A stretch of DNA of 40,565 nt from an uncultured SAR116 cluster alpha proteobacterium (GCA_902615995.1 CACMRF010000010.1:1-40565); one strand, 5' to 3'; numbered from the stretch's first letter, positions 23,728-31,757 are shown. A program made the numbers and translations. The notes: a model not told the origin generated them from the sequence alone.

Positions 23728-24567
23728 TTTTTTAAAATAATACTCTCTTATCTTGTCATAATTGCTCATAATTCTTTTTCTTAATTTCTCCTGTTCTGTA
23801 AAAATTATAAATGATTCAATTCCTTGAAATAAAAACAGATCAATGCCAGTAATTATTTTTGCTCCGCTTTTCTCCGAGTTTTTTAAAAAAGTTGTCATAG
23901 CAGGCGTATAAACTACGTCAAAAGACCATTGATTACTATTTAATTTCAACCCATCAAATGGGTTTCCAGGAGTGTTAATATGACCTTGCTCAGAGCAATT
24001 TAAAAATCCATCAAATTCATTTTGATTTTCTATCAACTCACCTAAATTTATTGGATATATCTGTTCGTGTTGTTTTTTTAAATCCTCTATTAATTTTTCT
24101 AATTTAATATGATCTTTTTCAATTATATAAAGTTCTTTAACTCCTAATTTTATTAAAGCAAAACAAACTGATTTGCCAACTCCACCACCTCCTAAAATAA
24201 CTAATTTTGAAGGTTCTTTATTAAAATTAAATTTATAAGTGTTCAGAAATCCCGAGTAATCCGTATTATATGAAGTCATACTTTCATTGATTAAAATAAG
24301 ATTGGTTGATTTTACTAACTTTGTTTCTTCGCTTAATTTAATTGAATGCTCTAATGCTAGTTCCTTAAAAGGGTAGGTAACATTAATCCCAGAAATATTC
24401 TTTTCTTTTATTTGGCTTAAAAAATTTTTGAAATTAAAATTTGTTTTTAAAACTTGATCAAAAAGTTTGTAATTAACTTCAAACCCAAATTCATTTCCTA
24501 ATTTTGTAAAAAGATTAGGCATTTCAGATTTTGATATATTGTTTCCTAATAAACCTAATTTAATCAT
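23716..24567 (-). CDS. aroE: Shikimate dehydrogenase family (AroE-like)
   Basis: An NADP-dependent reduction of 3-dehydroshikimate in aromatic amino-acid synthesis is the family role. The 283-residue product has the shikimate-binding 'GINVTYPFKE' (catalytic Lys) and 'SYNTDYSGF' (catalytic Asp), and the Rossmann glycine loop 'VILGGGGVGKSVCFAL'. The N-terminal substrate-binding segment reads 'GNNISKSEMPNLF' rather than the usual 'G.PI.HSLSP..HN'. Both Ser positions survive, but the SP..HN part is divergent. This may indicate an AroE paralogue (YdiB/RifI/SDH-L type, quinate or aminoshikimate) instead of the biosynthetic enzyme. It starts 12 nt after the NrtS-like gene ends and is probably co-transcribed with it. 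Function beyond the family is moderately certain. Confidence 0.75.
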   Translation of the reverse strand: MIKLGLLGNNISKSEMPNLFTKLGNEFGFEVNYKLFDQVLKTNFNFKNFLSQIKEKNISGINVTYPFKELALEHSIKLSEETKLVKSTNLILINESMTSYNTDYSGFLNTYKFNFNKEPSKLVILGGGGVGKSVCFALIKLGVKELYIIEKDHIKLEKLIEDLKKQHEQIYPINLGELIENQNEFDGFLNCSEQGHINTPGNPFDGLKLNSNQWSFDVVYTPAMTTFLKNSEKSGAKIITGIDLFLFQGIESFIIFTEQEKLRKRIMSNYDKIREYYFKKLIT

Positions 24568-24579
24568 AAGTAATAATTA

Positions 24580-24807
24580 TTACATGACAGGTATTTTCTG
24601 TTCTTTTTTAATTGCCATTACAGATGAAAATGAAGAGACACAGTACGGAACACAAAAGGTAATTATTATTTTGATCCAGTTGTTGCCAGTCATCTCACCC
24701 TTAATGATATAATCTCCATGATTTATTCCTGCTAGAATAACACCAACAATTAAAGCAATTTTAAAAGCCCTAAATGCAACGTCTTTTCTTACAAATAATT
24801 CTATCAT
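24580..24807 (-). CDS. Small membrane protein of the NrtS (nitrate/nitrite transporter) type
   Basis: A 75-residue protein with two hydrophobic helices (about residues 13-28 and 45-63) joined by a polar loop. The segment 'LAGINHGDYIIKGEMTG' followed by 'WIKIIITFCVPYCVSSFSSV' resembles the NrtS family: a short 'INxGD' turn after helix 1 and 'VPYCVS..S' in helix 2. NrtS proteins were described in cyanobacteria as small nitrate/nitrite transporters that work as oligomers. The ATG at 24807 is chosen because GAGGAC lies about 6 nt upstream and because a longer form from 25053 would run through the divergent gene. It lies 12 nt upstream of the AroE-like gene on the same strand. Assignment is from memory of the motif, so it is moderate. 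Confidence 0.62.
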   Translation of the reverse strand: MIELFVRKDVAFRAFKIALIVGVILAGINHGDYIIKGEMTGNNWIKIIITFCVPYCVSSFSSVMAIKKEQKIPVM

Positions 24808-24874
24808 AATGTCCTCATTTTTTGTAACCTTACTATAGATCATAATATTTAAAAATAAAGTGTAAGGTATTCGT

Positions 24875-25183
24875 ATGTTAGTAAAAATATTTGTTAGAAC
24901 ATTTTCAAGTAATGAAGACTGTGAACTTTTTGAGTCTATGCTAGAAACAAAATGGCCATCTCTACTGCAAACTGTTAAAGGTGTAAGATTTAGATCATTG
25001 AAAAACCCAAATACACCTAATGTAAGTGTAGTTATTTGGGAATTTCCAAACAAAGAAATTATGAAAAATATTGAAAAAATTATTCAAGAAAATATTCAAA
25101 AGTATGTAAAAACCCTAACACCCAAAACTATTGAATTCACTGGAGTTGTTACACAAGATCTTGGGGACTTGTCATTTAATTAA
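24875..25183 (+). CDS. Uncharacterised 102-residue protein
   Basis: No family was recognised with confidence. The 102-residue, lysine-rich product has alternating strand/helix character ('LVKIFVRTF', a helix 'CELFESMLETKWPSLL', 'VSVVIWEFPN', a helix 'IMKNIEKIIQENIQKYV', 'TIEFTGVV'). This would fit a small dimeric alpha-beta barrel (antibiotic-biosynthesis-monooxygenase-like) fold. No signal peptide, cysteine pair or metal motif is present. It is divergent from the NrtS-like gene, with 67 nt between start codons and so a shared promoter region, and it ends 5 nt before the convergent end of livF. A GTAAGG ribosome site lies about 8 nt before the ATG, supporting that it is expressed. Confidence 0.6.
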   Translation: MLVKIFVRTFSSNEDCELFESMLETKWPSLLQTVKGVRFRSLKNPNTPNVSVVIWEFPNKEIMKNIEKIIQENIQKYVKTLTPKTIEFTGVVTQDLGDLSFN

Positions 25184-25188
25184 AATAT

Positions 25189-25878
25189 TTAAACAGATAA
25201 ATATTTCTTAACAATCTGATTAGTTAATAAAGAAGGTTTTCCATTCCAAGCATTTTCTCCTCTATCAAGAATATATAACTTATCTGCAATTTGTTTTATT
25301 TTATTCAAGTATTTATCTACTAAAATTATTGAAACATCCTTTTTTTTAATTTCAGAGATAATTGTCCATATCTCATCTCTTATATTTGGTGACAAACCCT
25401 CGGTTGCTTCATCTAAAATTAATATCTTTGGATTGGTCATAAGAGTTCTTGCAATTGCTAACATTTGCTGTTCACCACCAGATAAAGAATTTGACATTTG
25501 AGTTAAACGTTCAGATAAACGCGGAAAAATTTTTTTAATTTTAATCAGATCCCAATAACCTTTTCTAAAAGCAACAATCAAGTTTTCTTCAACAGTAAGA
25601 TTTGAGAAAATCCTTCTGCCTTCAGGCACTAAACCGATACCTAATTTAGATATTTCATAACTTGGTAAATTTGAAATTAAATTATTTTTAAAAAATATTT
25701 TTCCTGAAACTTTTTCGATTATCCCACATACTGAATGTAAAGTAGTAGTTTTTCCCATTCCATTTCTACCCAGTAAGGCAACAATTTCTCCTTCTTTAAT
25801 TTCAATATCCACTTCATTTAGTACGCGGGTATTACCATACCAAGCACTTAATTTGTCAATCTTAAGAAGTGTGCTCAA
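25189..25878 (-). CDS. livF: Branched-chain amino acid-type ABC transporter ATPase (LivF)
   Basis: One of two cytosolic ATPases of a Liv-type importer. The 229-residue product has Walker A 'GRNGMGKTTT', the Q-loop region 'LVPEGRRIFSNLTVEEN' (the 'PEGR.IF..LTV.ENL' string is a LivF hallmark), ABC signature 'LSGGEQQMLAIARTL', Walker B 'ILILDEATEGLSP' and a switch region in which the usual His is replaced ('IILVDKYLNKI'; the common form is 'ILLVEQN'). The start overlaps the livG stop by 4 nt (ATGA). It is the last gene of the five-gene operon livK-livH-livM-livG-livF. The Asp-Lys replacement in the H-loop region is mild and typical of this subgroup's non-His switch. Confidence 0.93.
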   Translation of the reverse strand: MSTLLKIDKLSAWYGNTRVLNEVDIEIKEGEIVALLGRNGMGKTTTLHSVCGIIEKVSGKIFFKNNLISNLPSYEISKLGIGLVPEGRRIFSNLTVEENLIVAFRKGYWDLIKIKKIFPRLSERLTQMSNSLSGGEQQMLAIARTLMTNPKILILDEATEGLSPNIRDEIWTIISEIKKKDVSIILVDKYLNKIKQIADKLYILDRGENAWNGKPSLLTNQIVKKYLSV

Positions 25879-26627
25879 TTTTCGTCCCCAAGATAAACTT
25901 CCTGAACTTTGGCATTTGACTTTATTTCTTTTTCATTTCCAGAAGCAATTAAACTTCCATAATCTAAAACTGATATCCTATCAGCTAATGCAAATACTGA
26001 TTCCATATCATGTTCTATTAGTAATATCGGAACTTTAACTTTTAATCTTTTAAACAAATCAATCATTAATTGTGATGATGTTTTATCTAATCCAGCCATT
26101 GGCTCATCAAAAAGTAACAACTTTGGTTTCATTGATAGCGCCAAGCTTATCTCAAGTTTTCTTTTATCACCATGACTTAAAGTACTTACTAAATCATTAG
26201 CCTTATTTGTTAAATCAACAATTTTAAGTAAATCAAATGCTTCATCACTATAATCTTTATTTGTATAGATATTATTAAATGGATTTAAATAACCTCCATC
26301 TCTACCCATTAGGGATAATCTTAAATTATCAATGACTTTAAATGAGTTTATAACAGAAGAAATTTGAAAACTTCTAGCGATACCCATTCTTGACCTATGT
26401 TCAGCTGAATAATTGGAAATATCAATTTCTTCAAGATAAATTTTACCACTATCTTGTTTTAAAAATCCTGAAATTTGTTTAACTAATGTTGACTTACCAG
26501 AACCATTTGGACCTATTAGGGCATGAATTTCATTTTTAAATAAATTTAAATTTAAGTTATCATTAGCTTTTATAGCTCCAAATGATTTGCTAAGTTTATC
26601 AATTTTAAGAACTGGTTTTTTCATCAT
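25875..26627 (-). CDS. livG: Branched-chain amino acid-type ABC transporter ATPase (LivG)
   Basis: The second ATPase of the importer, 250 residues. Walker A 'GPNGSGKSTLVKQISGF', the LivG-typical 'RSRMGIARSFQISSVI', the signature-like 'LSHGDKRKLEISLAL' (LSHG instead of LSGG, common in LivG), Walker B 'LLLFDEPMAGLD', and the H-loop 'ILLIEHDMESVF' are all visible. It begins inside the end of livM (23-nt overlap) and overlaps livF by 4 nt, so translation is coupled along the operon. An adjacent second ATG at 26624 could be the true start. Complete and ordinary. Confidence 0.93.
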   Translation of the reverse strand: MMKKPVLKIDKLSKSFGAIKANDNLNLNLFKNEIHALIGPNGSGKSTLVKQISGFLKQDSGKIYLEEIDISNYSAEHRSRMGIARSFQISSVINSFKVIDNLRLSLMGRDGGYLNPFNNIYTNKDYSDEAFDLLKIVDLTNKANDLVSTLSHGDKRKLEISLALSMKPKLLLFDEPMAGLDKTSSQLMIDLFKRLKVKVPILLIEHDMESVFALADRISVLDYGSLIASGNEKEIKSNAKVQEVYLGDEN

Positions 26628-27597
26628 ATTTATCTTTAATTAAAAAGCTCATCAAACCTGCCTTTGCATAAAGCACTTCTAAAAGAATTATAAAACCCAG
26701 CCAAAATTGCCAATTTTCTGTAATACCACCAAGAAATTGTTCTAAAATAATGTAAAAAAAAGCACCCAAAATTGGCCCATAAAGTCTAAACATTCCACCT
26801 AAAATTACTAAAATCATAATTTCTCCAGACATTTGCCAACTTAAAATTGTTGGACTTATAAATCTATTAAGATCGGCGTATAAAGAACCAGCAAGACCTG
26901 TTATTGCTCCAGATATTATAAATGAAATTAATTTAACTTTTTTAGGGTTTATTCCAACTGATCTAACTCTATCCTCATTTTCTTTGCAAGCTTTTAATGA
27001 AATTCCTAATGGAGAATTTAAAATAAATTTAACAAGTATTATTATTATAATTAACCATACATAACAAATATAAAAAAAAGTGATAGGATCCATTGTGTTA
27101 AGAAAAGGAATTTGATTTCTAAGTGAAAGTGACAATCCATCTTCTCCACCATAAGTAGGCCAGCTTATTGAAAAATAATATAACATTTGAGCAAATGCTA
27201 ATGTTATCATTATGAAATAAACACCTGTTGTTCTTAATGAAAAATAACCAATAAAAAGTGCTAATATAGATGAAAAAATTAAAGTAAAAATCCAGATAAA
27301 TAATAATTGATTTGTTCCTTCAAACTCAAAAACTAATATTTGGATAGGTTCGTAATTATTAAAATGAAAAGCTAAAATTCCTGTAACATATCCACCTAAG
27401 CCAAAAAAAGCAGCGTGACCAAAGGAGACCATTCCTCCATATCCCAATATTAAATTAAGACCAATACCTGCAATAGCTAGAATAACAATCTTTGAAAATA
27501 ATGTTGTTATATAAATATCATTTAAAAGCATTGAAAATAACGGTACTAAAAATAAAAATATTAGAATTAAAAAATTTAATTTCTTTTCAGACATCAT
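26605..27597 (-). CDS. livM: Branched-chain amino acid-type ABC transporter permease (LivM)
   Basis: An inner-membrane permease of 330 residues with about nine or ten hydrophobic segments. The family string 'ILAIAGIGLNLILGYGGMVSFGHAAFFGLGGYV' is near the N-terminus, 'RTTGVYFIMITLAFAQM' is in the middle, and the cytosolic coupling segment 'PLGISLKACKENEDRVRSVGINPKKVKLISF' contacts the ATPase. The start overlaps the livH stop by 4 nt (ATGA). The substrate is not set by permease sequence; Liv-type systems import leucine, isoleucine and valine, but related ones take urea, amides or aromatic acids. Confidence 0.92.
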   Translation of the reverse strand: MMSEKKLNFLILIFLFLVPLFSMLLNDIYITTLFSKIVILAIAGIGLNLILGYGGMVSFGHAAFFGLGGYVTGILAFHFNNYEPIQILVFEFEGTNQLLFIWIFTLIFSSILALFIGYFSLRTTGVYFIMITLAFAQMLYYFSISWPTYGGEDGLSLSLRNQIPFLNTMDPITFFYICYVWLIIIIILVKFILNSPLGISLKACKENEDRVRSVGINPKKVKLISFIISGAITGLAGSLYADLNRFISPTILSWQMSGEIMILVILGGMFRLYGPILGAFFYIILEQFLGGITENWQFWLGFIILLEVLYAKAGLMSFLIKDKYDEKTSS

Positions 27598-28517
27598 GCT
27601 GATCTCTCACCAAACAAACCTGATGGCTTAAAAATTAAAACAATCGCCATAAGTATATATATTGACATTGAGGCTATCGATGAACCAATTAAATTTGCAT
27701 CAGCATTATCAAAAAATAATTTAAATAACTCAGGAAGTAAGAAACGTCCTAACGTATCTGTAACTCCTACTAACAAAGCCCCAACAAAAGCTCCTTTAAT
27801 TGAGCCAATTCCACCAATGATAATTACTACAAATGCTAATATTAGAACTGGTTCACCCATACCGACCTCAACAGATTGTATCGCACCGATCAATGCTCCA
27901 GATAAACCAGCTAACGCAGCTCCTAATGCAAAAACAATTGTATAAAGAGTTTTAATATTTACTCCCAAAACAGAAATCATTTCCCTATCGTTTTGTCCTG
28001 CTTTTATTCTTATTCCTAGTAAAGTTTTAGAAGTTAAAATGTATAAGAAGAATGCTATTAAAATTCCAGTTGCAATTATTAAAAGTCTATATTTCGAATA
28101 AATAATTTCTAAAGGAAGAGAAACACTAGCATTGAGTTCTGAAGGTATGTTCAGATAAAGTGGATACGCTCCGAAAATCCATCTAATACCTTCAGAAAAA
28201 ATTAAAATTAGAGCAAAGGTTGCTAGCACTTGATCTAAGTGATCTTTTTTATATAACTTTCTAATAACTAAAATTTCAGTTATTACACCTGCAAACATAG
28301 CAACAATAAAACTACTCATTAATCCAATAAAAAAAGAACCTGTAATTTCAGCAAGAAGAGCTGCTCCAAAAGCGCCAATCATGTAAAAGGAACCATGCGC
28401 AAGATTAATCAATCCCATGACACCAAAAACTAAAGTCAAACCAGCAGACATAAGGAACAACATTGTGCCAAATTGTAAGCCGTTTAATAGCTGTTCAATT
28501 AATAATTGAAATTCCAT
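27594..28517 (-). CDS. livH: Branched-chain amino acid-type ABC transporter permease (LivH)
   Basis: The partner permease, 307 residues with about eight membrane segments. 'GLTLVFGVMGLINLAHGSFYMIGAF' is the LivH signature, 'GIRIKAGQNDREMISVLGVNIKTLY' is the ATPase-coupling loop, and 'IIIGGIGSIKGAFVGALLVGV' is the conserved late segment. It follows the binding-protein gene after a 44-nt gap that contains a strong hairpin, so its expression is probably lower than that of the binding protein. It overlaps livM by 4 nt. Confidence 0.93.
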   Translation of the reverse strand: MEFQLLIEQLLNGLQFGTMLFLMSAGLTLVFGVMGLINLAHGSFYMIGAFGAALLAEITGSFFIGLMSSFIVAMFAGVITEILVIRKLYKKDHLDQVLATFALILIFSEGIRWIFGAYPLYLNIPSELNASVSLPLEIIYSKYRLLIIATGILIAFFLYILTSKTLLGIRIKAGQNDREMISVLGVNIKTLYTIVFALGAALAGLSGALIGAIQSVEVGMGEPVLILAFVVIIIGGIGSIKGAFVGALLVGVTDTLGRFLLPELFKLFFDNADANLIGSSIASMSIYILMAIVLIFKPSGLFGERSA

Positions 28518-28524
28518 GTGATGA

Positions 28525-28555
28525 AAATAAGTGAGTCAATAAAACTCACTTATTT
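28525..28555 (-). terminator. Intercistronic hairpin after the ABC binding-protein gene
   Basis: A perfect 12-bp inverted repeat, AAATAAGTGAGT (28525-28536) and ACTCACTTATTT (28544-28555), with a 7-nt loop, lies in the 44-nt gap between livK and livH. On the transcribed (minus) strand it is followed by only a short imperfect T run. It is therefore more likely a partial terminator or an mRNA 3'-end stabiliser than a full stop. Either would make more binding protein than permease. Confidence 0.7.
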
Positions 28556-28561
28556 ATTTTC

Positions 28562-29704
28562 TTATTTCAAAGGACAATCTTTAACGTAAGCATTTGATCT
28601 ATTTTTAAGCCCGGTTGAAATAATTTTATTCGTTAAAATTTTTCCCTCCTTGATCACTTCTCTCACATAGATGTCTTGAATAGGATGTTGATTAGTATCA
28701 AATTTAAATGACCCACGGGTACTTTCAAAATTAGCATTTTTCAATGCACTTCTGAATTTATCTTGGTCTTTAACGTCTGCTACATTTAGAGCAGAAATTA
28801 ACAATTTCCCAGTATCATATCCCTGAGATGCATATAAAGATGGTAATCGTCCATACTCTTTTTGAAAATCTTGAACGAATTTCTTGTTAGCTTTATTGTC
28901 AAGATCTTTTGACCATTGAGAGGTGTTTTTAACACCTAGAGCAGCATCACCAACAGCTTTTAAAATACCTTGGTCAAATGAAAAGGCTGGTCCAATGACT
29001 GGAAGATTTATACCTGATTGAGATAATTGTTTCATAAATGAAATACCCATACCCCCAGGTAAAAAGAAGAAGATACTATCAGCTTTAGATGACCTTATTT
29101 GAGCAATTTCTGCTGCATAGTCTTTTTGACCAAGTTTGGTATATAATTCTTTTTCAATTTTGCCTTTAAAAAATCTTTTATATCCTGTTAACGCATCCTT
29201 ACCTGCTGGATAGTTAGGCGCAAGTATAAATGAGTTTTTATACCCAGCAGCATTTCCATATCCACCAGCTGCTTCATGCAAATTATCATTTTGCCAAGCA
29301 ACGTTAAAATAATTTTTATGACAACCTTTACCTGCTAATTTAGAAGGCCCTGCATTCGGAGACAAATAGAATTTTCCTTGTTTAACTGCAGCAGGCACCA
29401 CTGCCATTGCTAAATTTGACCATATAATTCCAGTAAGAACATCTACTTTATCTGATTGTATCATTTTATCTGCAATTTGAACCGCAATGTCCGGTTTTCT
29501 TTGATCGTCCTTTACAATAACCTCAAAATGTTTATCGCCTTTAACAGCTAATAAAAAACCATCTCTGACGTCAATTCCAAGACCTGAACCTCCTCCAGAT
29601 AAAGTGGTAATCATACCAACTTTTATTTTTTTATGTCCACCAGCAAAAACAGAGTTTATAAATAAACCGAGTATTGCAATTATACTTATAATATATTTCA
29701 TCAT
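28562..29704 (-). CDS. livK: ABC transporter substrate-binding protein (Liv/type I periplasmic binding fold)
   Basis: A periplasmic binding protein of 380 residues with a signal peptide ('MMKYIISIIAILGLFINSVFA', cleavage likely after residue 21). The mature N-terminus 'KIKVGMITTLSGGGSGLGIDVRDGF' is the typical opening strand and ligand loop of type I binding proteins. 'VLTGIIWSNLAMAVVPAA', 'YLSPNAGPS' and 'NSFILAPNYPAGKDALTGYKRFF' follow the family pattern. The ligand may be an amino acid, an amide or a small carboxylate; no residue pattern fixes it. It is the first gene of the transporter operon, with a GAGGAAA ribosome site just before two adjacent ATGs (29704 and 29701). The symbol marks the role in the operon, not proven specificity. 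Confidence 0.9.
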   Translation of the reverse strand: MMKYIISIIAILGLFINSVFAGGHKKIKVGMITTLSGGGSGLGIDVRDGFLLAVKGDKHFEVIVKDDQRKPDIAVQIADKMIQSDKVDVLTGIIWSNLAMAVVPAAVKQGKFYLSPNAGPSKLAGKGCHKNYFNVAWQNDNLHEAAGGYGNAAGYKNSFILAPNYPAGKDALTGYKRFFKGKIEKELYTKLGQKDYAAEIAQIRSSKADSIFFFLPGGMGISFMKQLSQSGINLPVIGPAFSFDQGILKAVGDAALGVKNTSQWSKDLDNKANKKFVQDFQKEYGRLPSLYASQGYDTGKLLISALNVADVKDQDKFRSALKNANFESTRGSFKFDTNQHPIQDIYVREVIKEGKILTNKIISTGLKNRSNAYVKDCPLK

Positions 29705-29724
29705 TATTTTTCCTCTTAAAACTT

Positions 29725-29753
29725 TTTATAACTTAACTAAAAATCACTTTAAA
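29725..29753 (-). promoter_or_regulatory. Probable promoter of the Liv-type ABC operon
   Basis: On the minus strand, TTTAAA (29748-29753) and TATAAA (29725-29730) are 17 nt apart, and the predicted leader of about 15 nt carries the GAGGAAA ribosome site of the binding-protein gene. It lies immediately after the stop of the small gene at 29776, so the transporter has its own promoter. Confidence 0.35.
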
Positions 29754-29775
29754 ATCAAAAAATTAGTTATCCTGG

Positions 29776-29955
29776 TTAAAAATCTATATCCATACCATTT
29801 ATAGAATAAGTTTTGCCATTAAAACCTTTATCCATTTTTTCAATATCAGTCATTTTTTGCGAATCAACTCTTTTAAATGGATTTTTTTTCATTTGTTCTA
29901 AACGTTTTTTATTTTGAAACTTTCCAAAGAGTTTATATTTTATTTTGTTAAGCAT
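29776..29955 (-). CDS. Small uncharacterised protein, 59 residues
   Basis: A 59-codon reading frame beginning MLNKIKYKLF and ending NGMDIDF. Its ATG overlaps the end of the DCC-family gene by 8 nt, a coupling typical of real operon genes. The product is soluble, strongly basic in the first half and acidic toward the end, with no cysteine, signal peptide or membrane helix. No family was recognised. Although short and in AT-rich DNA, the overlap with the upstream stop and the position at the end of the coq7 operon make it a reasonable gene. A comparative search for conservation would decide. Confidence 0.5.
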   Translation of the reverse strand: MLNKIKYKLFGKFQNKKRLEQMKKNPFKRVDSQKMTDIEKMDKGFNGKTYSINGMDIDF

Positions 29956-30316
29956 TATTCTTACTTACAATACAATGTTCTAATTTATTAAATCTATAAT
30001 AAGCAAATTTCTTATAGATTATAGACAATAAACTTTTAATTATTGGCAGAGACGCAATAAAAGCTAAAAATTTCCAGTAAGTTAGATTTTTCCAAATTAA
30101 AATAAAGGCATCAACTCCGATATATTTTTTATTTTTAGAATCAAATGCATGCAGATACAAAAGTGCGTCTGATTGTTTAATATTAAATTCTTTTAAATCT
30201 TTAGGGTTATTAGCAATATCTAACCATTTAAACTTTTTATTATTGGCAATTTTTTTATAATAACTTATCTCTTTATTACATAATCCACACTTACCATCAT
30301 AAAGAACTTTTATCAT
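29948..30316 (-). CDS. DCC-family thiol-disulfide oxidoreductase (DUF393)
   Basis: A 122-residue thioredoxin-like protein of the DCC (YuxK/DUF393) family, named after its motif: 'LYDGKCGLC' gives Asp7, Cys10 and Cys13. Downstream 'DALLYLHAFDSKNKKYIGVDAFILIWK' matches the conserved 'G.DA' strand, and a hydrophobic C-terminal stretch ('FLAFIASLPIIKSLLSIIYKKF') matches the family's 'l..~P~i....d..Y..~A..R'. The redox partner is unknown. The ATG at 30316 is chosen because the DCC motif then lies at the usual distance from the N-terminus; an extension to 30340 would overlap coq7. It begins 4 nt after coq7 ends. Confidence 0.85.
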   Translation of the reverse strand: MIKVLYDGKCGLCNKEISYYKKIANNKKFKWLDIANNPKDLKEFNIKQSDALLYLHAFDSKNKKYIGVDAFILIWKNLTYWKFLAFIASLPIIKSLLSIIYKKFAYYRFNKLEHCIVSKNNA

Positions 30317-30320
30317 ATTA

Positions 30321-30878
30321 TTAAACCAACTTTGAAACATTTACTGCCATATTAGATCCTGACCCAACAATTTTTTTCCAAAAGTTAGTAATTTTACTTT
30401 CATCTTTTTCTAATACCTTTGATCTTGCATCTTGCTGGTGTTCTATTTCTTCATCACAGCATTTCTTTAAAACCATTGCTAACTTATAGTTTAGATTATT
30501 ATTTAATAAATATTCAATTTGTTCATTGTAATGCTTCTCAACAAAAGTTTCGACTGCATCTACGGTAATGCAAAAAAATTTATAACCAAACATTGCTGAC
30601 AAAAATCCTAAAACAAAACCCATAATTCTCCATAAAAAAAGTAATTTGCTTTTTTCATTAGAGGTTAAAAGATTTTCCATAACTATCAGATGATTGGTTT
30701 CAGTTAAAATGTGTTCTTTTGACATCTTCAATATTTTTTTATTCCAAAAAATACAACTTGCACCTTTGTAAATCCAAACTGCTCCTGTTTCTCCAGCGTG
30801 GTTTGACCTCATCCATTTTATCATAAATTTTGGAATACTAATTCCAATCGCATTGTATTTTTTTAAAATATTTTCCAC
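30321..30878 (-). CDS. coq7: Demethoxyubiquinone hydroxylase, Coq7 type
   Basis: A di-iron monooxygenase for the last hydroxylation of the ubiquinone ring, membrane-associated. The 185-residue product has the six-ligand pattern of the family: Glu30 in 'RSNHAGETGAVWIY', Glu60 and His63 in 'HILTETNHL', Glu110 in 'VDAVETFVEKHYNEQ', and Glu144/His147 in 'DEEIEHQQDA'. A hydrophobic hairpin ('WRIMGFVLGFLSAMFGYKFF') is the membrane-binding part. Coq7 replaces the flavin enzyme UbiF in many alphaproteobacteria and implies aerobic respiration with ubiquinone. It sits 5 nt after the TIGR03643 gene and 4 nt before the DCC gene. Length is within the usual range. Confidence 0.93.
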   Translation of the reverse strand: MENILKKYNAIGISIPKFMIKWMRSNHAGETGAVWIYKGASCIFWNKKILKMSKEHILTETNHLIVMENLLTSNEKSKLLFLWRIMGFVLGFLSAMFGYKFFCITVDAVETFVEKHYNEQIEYLLNNNLNYKLAMVLKKCCDEEIEHQQDARSKVLEKDESKITNFWKKIVGSGSNMAVNVSKLV

Positions 30879-30883
30879 TAAAA

Positions 30884-31096
30884 TTATCTATAAATATTAT
30901 TTATTTTACTATGTTTTGATTTTCTTCCAGATACTCTTTCACGCCAAAGTTTAAAACTTCTAGGCTTGAGATTACCTCTCATCAATTTTATAACCTGCTT
31001 TTCGTTTAACCCAGTTTGTTCTTTAATTGAATCAAAGCTGATTTCGTCTGCCCAAGCAAAATCAATTACTTTATTTAAATACTTTTCATTTAACAT
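30884..31096 (-). CDS. TIGR03643/DUF2805 family protein
   Basis: A 70-residue protein whose 'KVIDFAWADEISFDSIKEQTGLNEKQVIKLMR..LKPRSFKLWRERVSGRKSKH' pattern matches TIGR03643 (DUF2805): an acidic 'AW.D...F..I' helix, a helix-turn-helix-like 'GL.E..VI.LMR', and a basic 'SF.LWR.RV.GR..KH' tail. Its function is unknown; a nucleic-acid-binding role is plausible from the fold. The start overlaps the pdeM stop by 11 nt, so it is coupled to the DNA-repair genes and then to coq7. Confidence 0.85.
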   Translation of the reverse strand: MLNEKYLNKVIDFAWADEISFDSIKEQTGLNEKQVIKLMRGNLKPRSFKLWRERVSGRKSKHSKINNIYR

Positions 31097-31757
31097 TTTT
31101 TTTCAAATCTGATGAAGAAAATTTATATACATTTTTTTCATTACATATATATGCATTAAAACCAGATTTTAAATAAGGCTTAAATATTTTATTATTAATC
31201 GATAGCCCTCCAGTATATTTTCCAAATGAAGGAAGAATTAATTTTCTTTCAGTTTGTAAAATACATTTTTCAGTTACTCTTTTTCCATTCAATTTGACAG
31301 ATAAAGTTGGGTGATAATGTCCAGAAATCTGATGTCTATCGTCAACAATTGCTTCATGAATAAACTCAATATCATTTAATCGTAAAATTTTATGACTTGG
31401 GATTTCATACATTATATTTTTATCATGATTTCCCTCAATTAAAATGAATTCATAAATATTAGTTAATGATTTTAATTTCTTTTGAGTTTTAATATTCATT
31501 CTATTTAGTGAATTTTTATCATGAAAAGTATCGCCTAAAAAAATAATTTTTTTAATCACATAGTTTGATAAAATTTTTTCTAATTTGATTAATGTTTCTA
31601 AACTGTCATATGGAGAAATATATTGCCCATACTTAGCGTAACTTGAGCCTTTTTCTAAATGTAAATCTGAAACAATTGCAGTATTAAGCTTTGACCAAAT
31701 GAGAATTCCGTGTGGATCTATATCAAATGTATTTTGACAAAACTCTAATTTTTTCAT
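31086..31757 (-). CDS. pdeM: Ligase-associated DNA damage response endonuclease PdeM
   Basis: A calcineurin-like metallophosphoesterase of 223 residues. Metal-binding motifs in order: 'AIVSDLHLEKG' (Asp, His), 'FLGDTFHD' (Asp), 'LIEGNHDKN' (Asn, His), 'EAIVDD' and 'ISGHYHPT' (two His). PdeM proteins occur in the four-gene 'ligase-associated' set with a DEXH helicase, a beta-lactamase-fold exonuclease and an ATP-dependent ligase, all of which are here. The start overlaps the helicase stop by 4 nt (ATGA). It presumably processes DNA ends before ligation; direct function in this lineage is inferred from the association. Confidence 0.9.
   Translation of the reverse strand: MKKLEFCQNTFDIDPHGILIWSKLNTAIVSDLHLEKGSSYAKYGQYISPYDSLETLIKLEKILSNYVIKKIIFLGDTFHDKNSLNRMNIKTQKKLKSLTNIYEFILIEGNHDKNIMYEIPSHKILRLNDIEFIHEAIVDDRHQISGHYHPTLSVKLNGKRVTEKCILQTERKLILPSFGKYTGGLSINNKIFKPYLKSGFNAYICNEKNVYKFSSSDLKKNVK

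Noticed and set aside
24808..25053. N-terminal extension of the NrtS-like frame to 25053
   Set aside because: It runs antisense through the 102-residue gene. The internal ATG at 24807 has a GAGGAC ribosome site and gives the expected two-helix protein.
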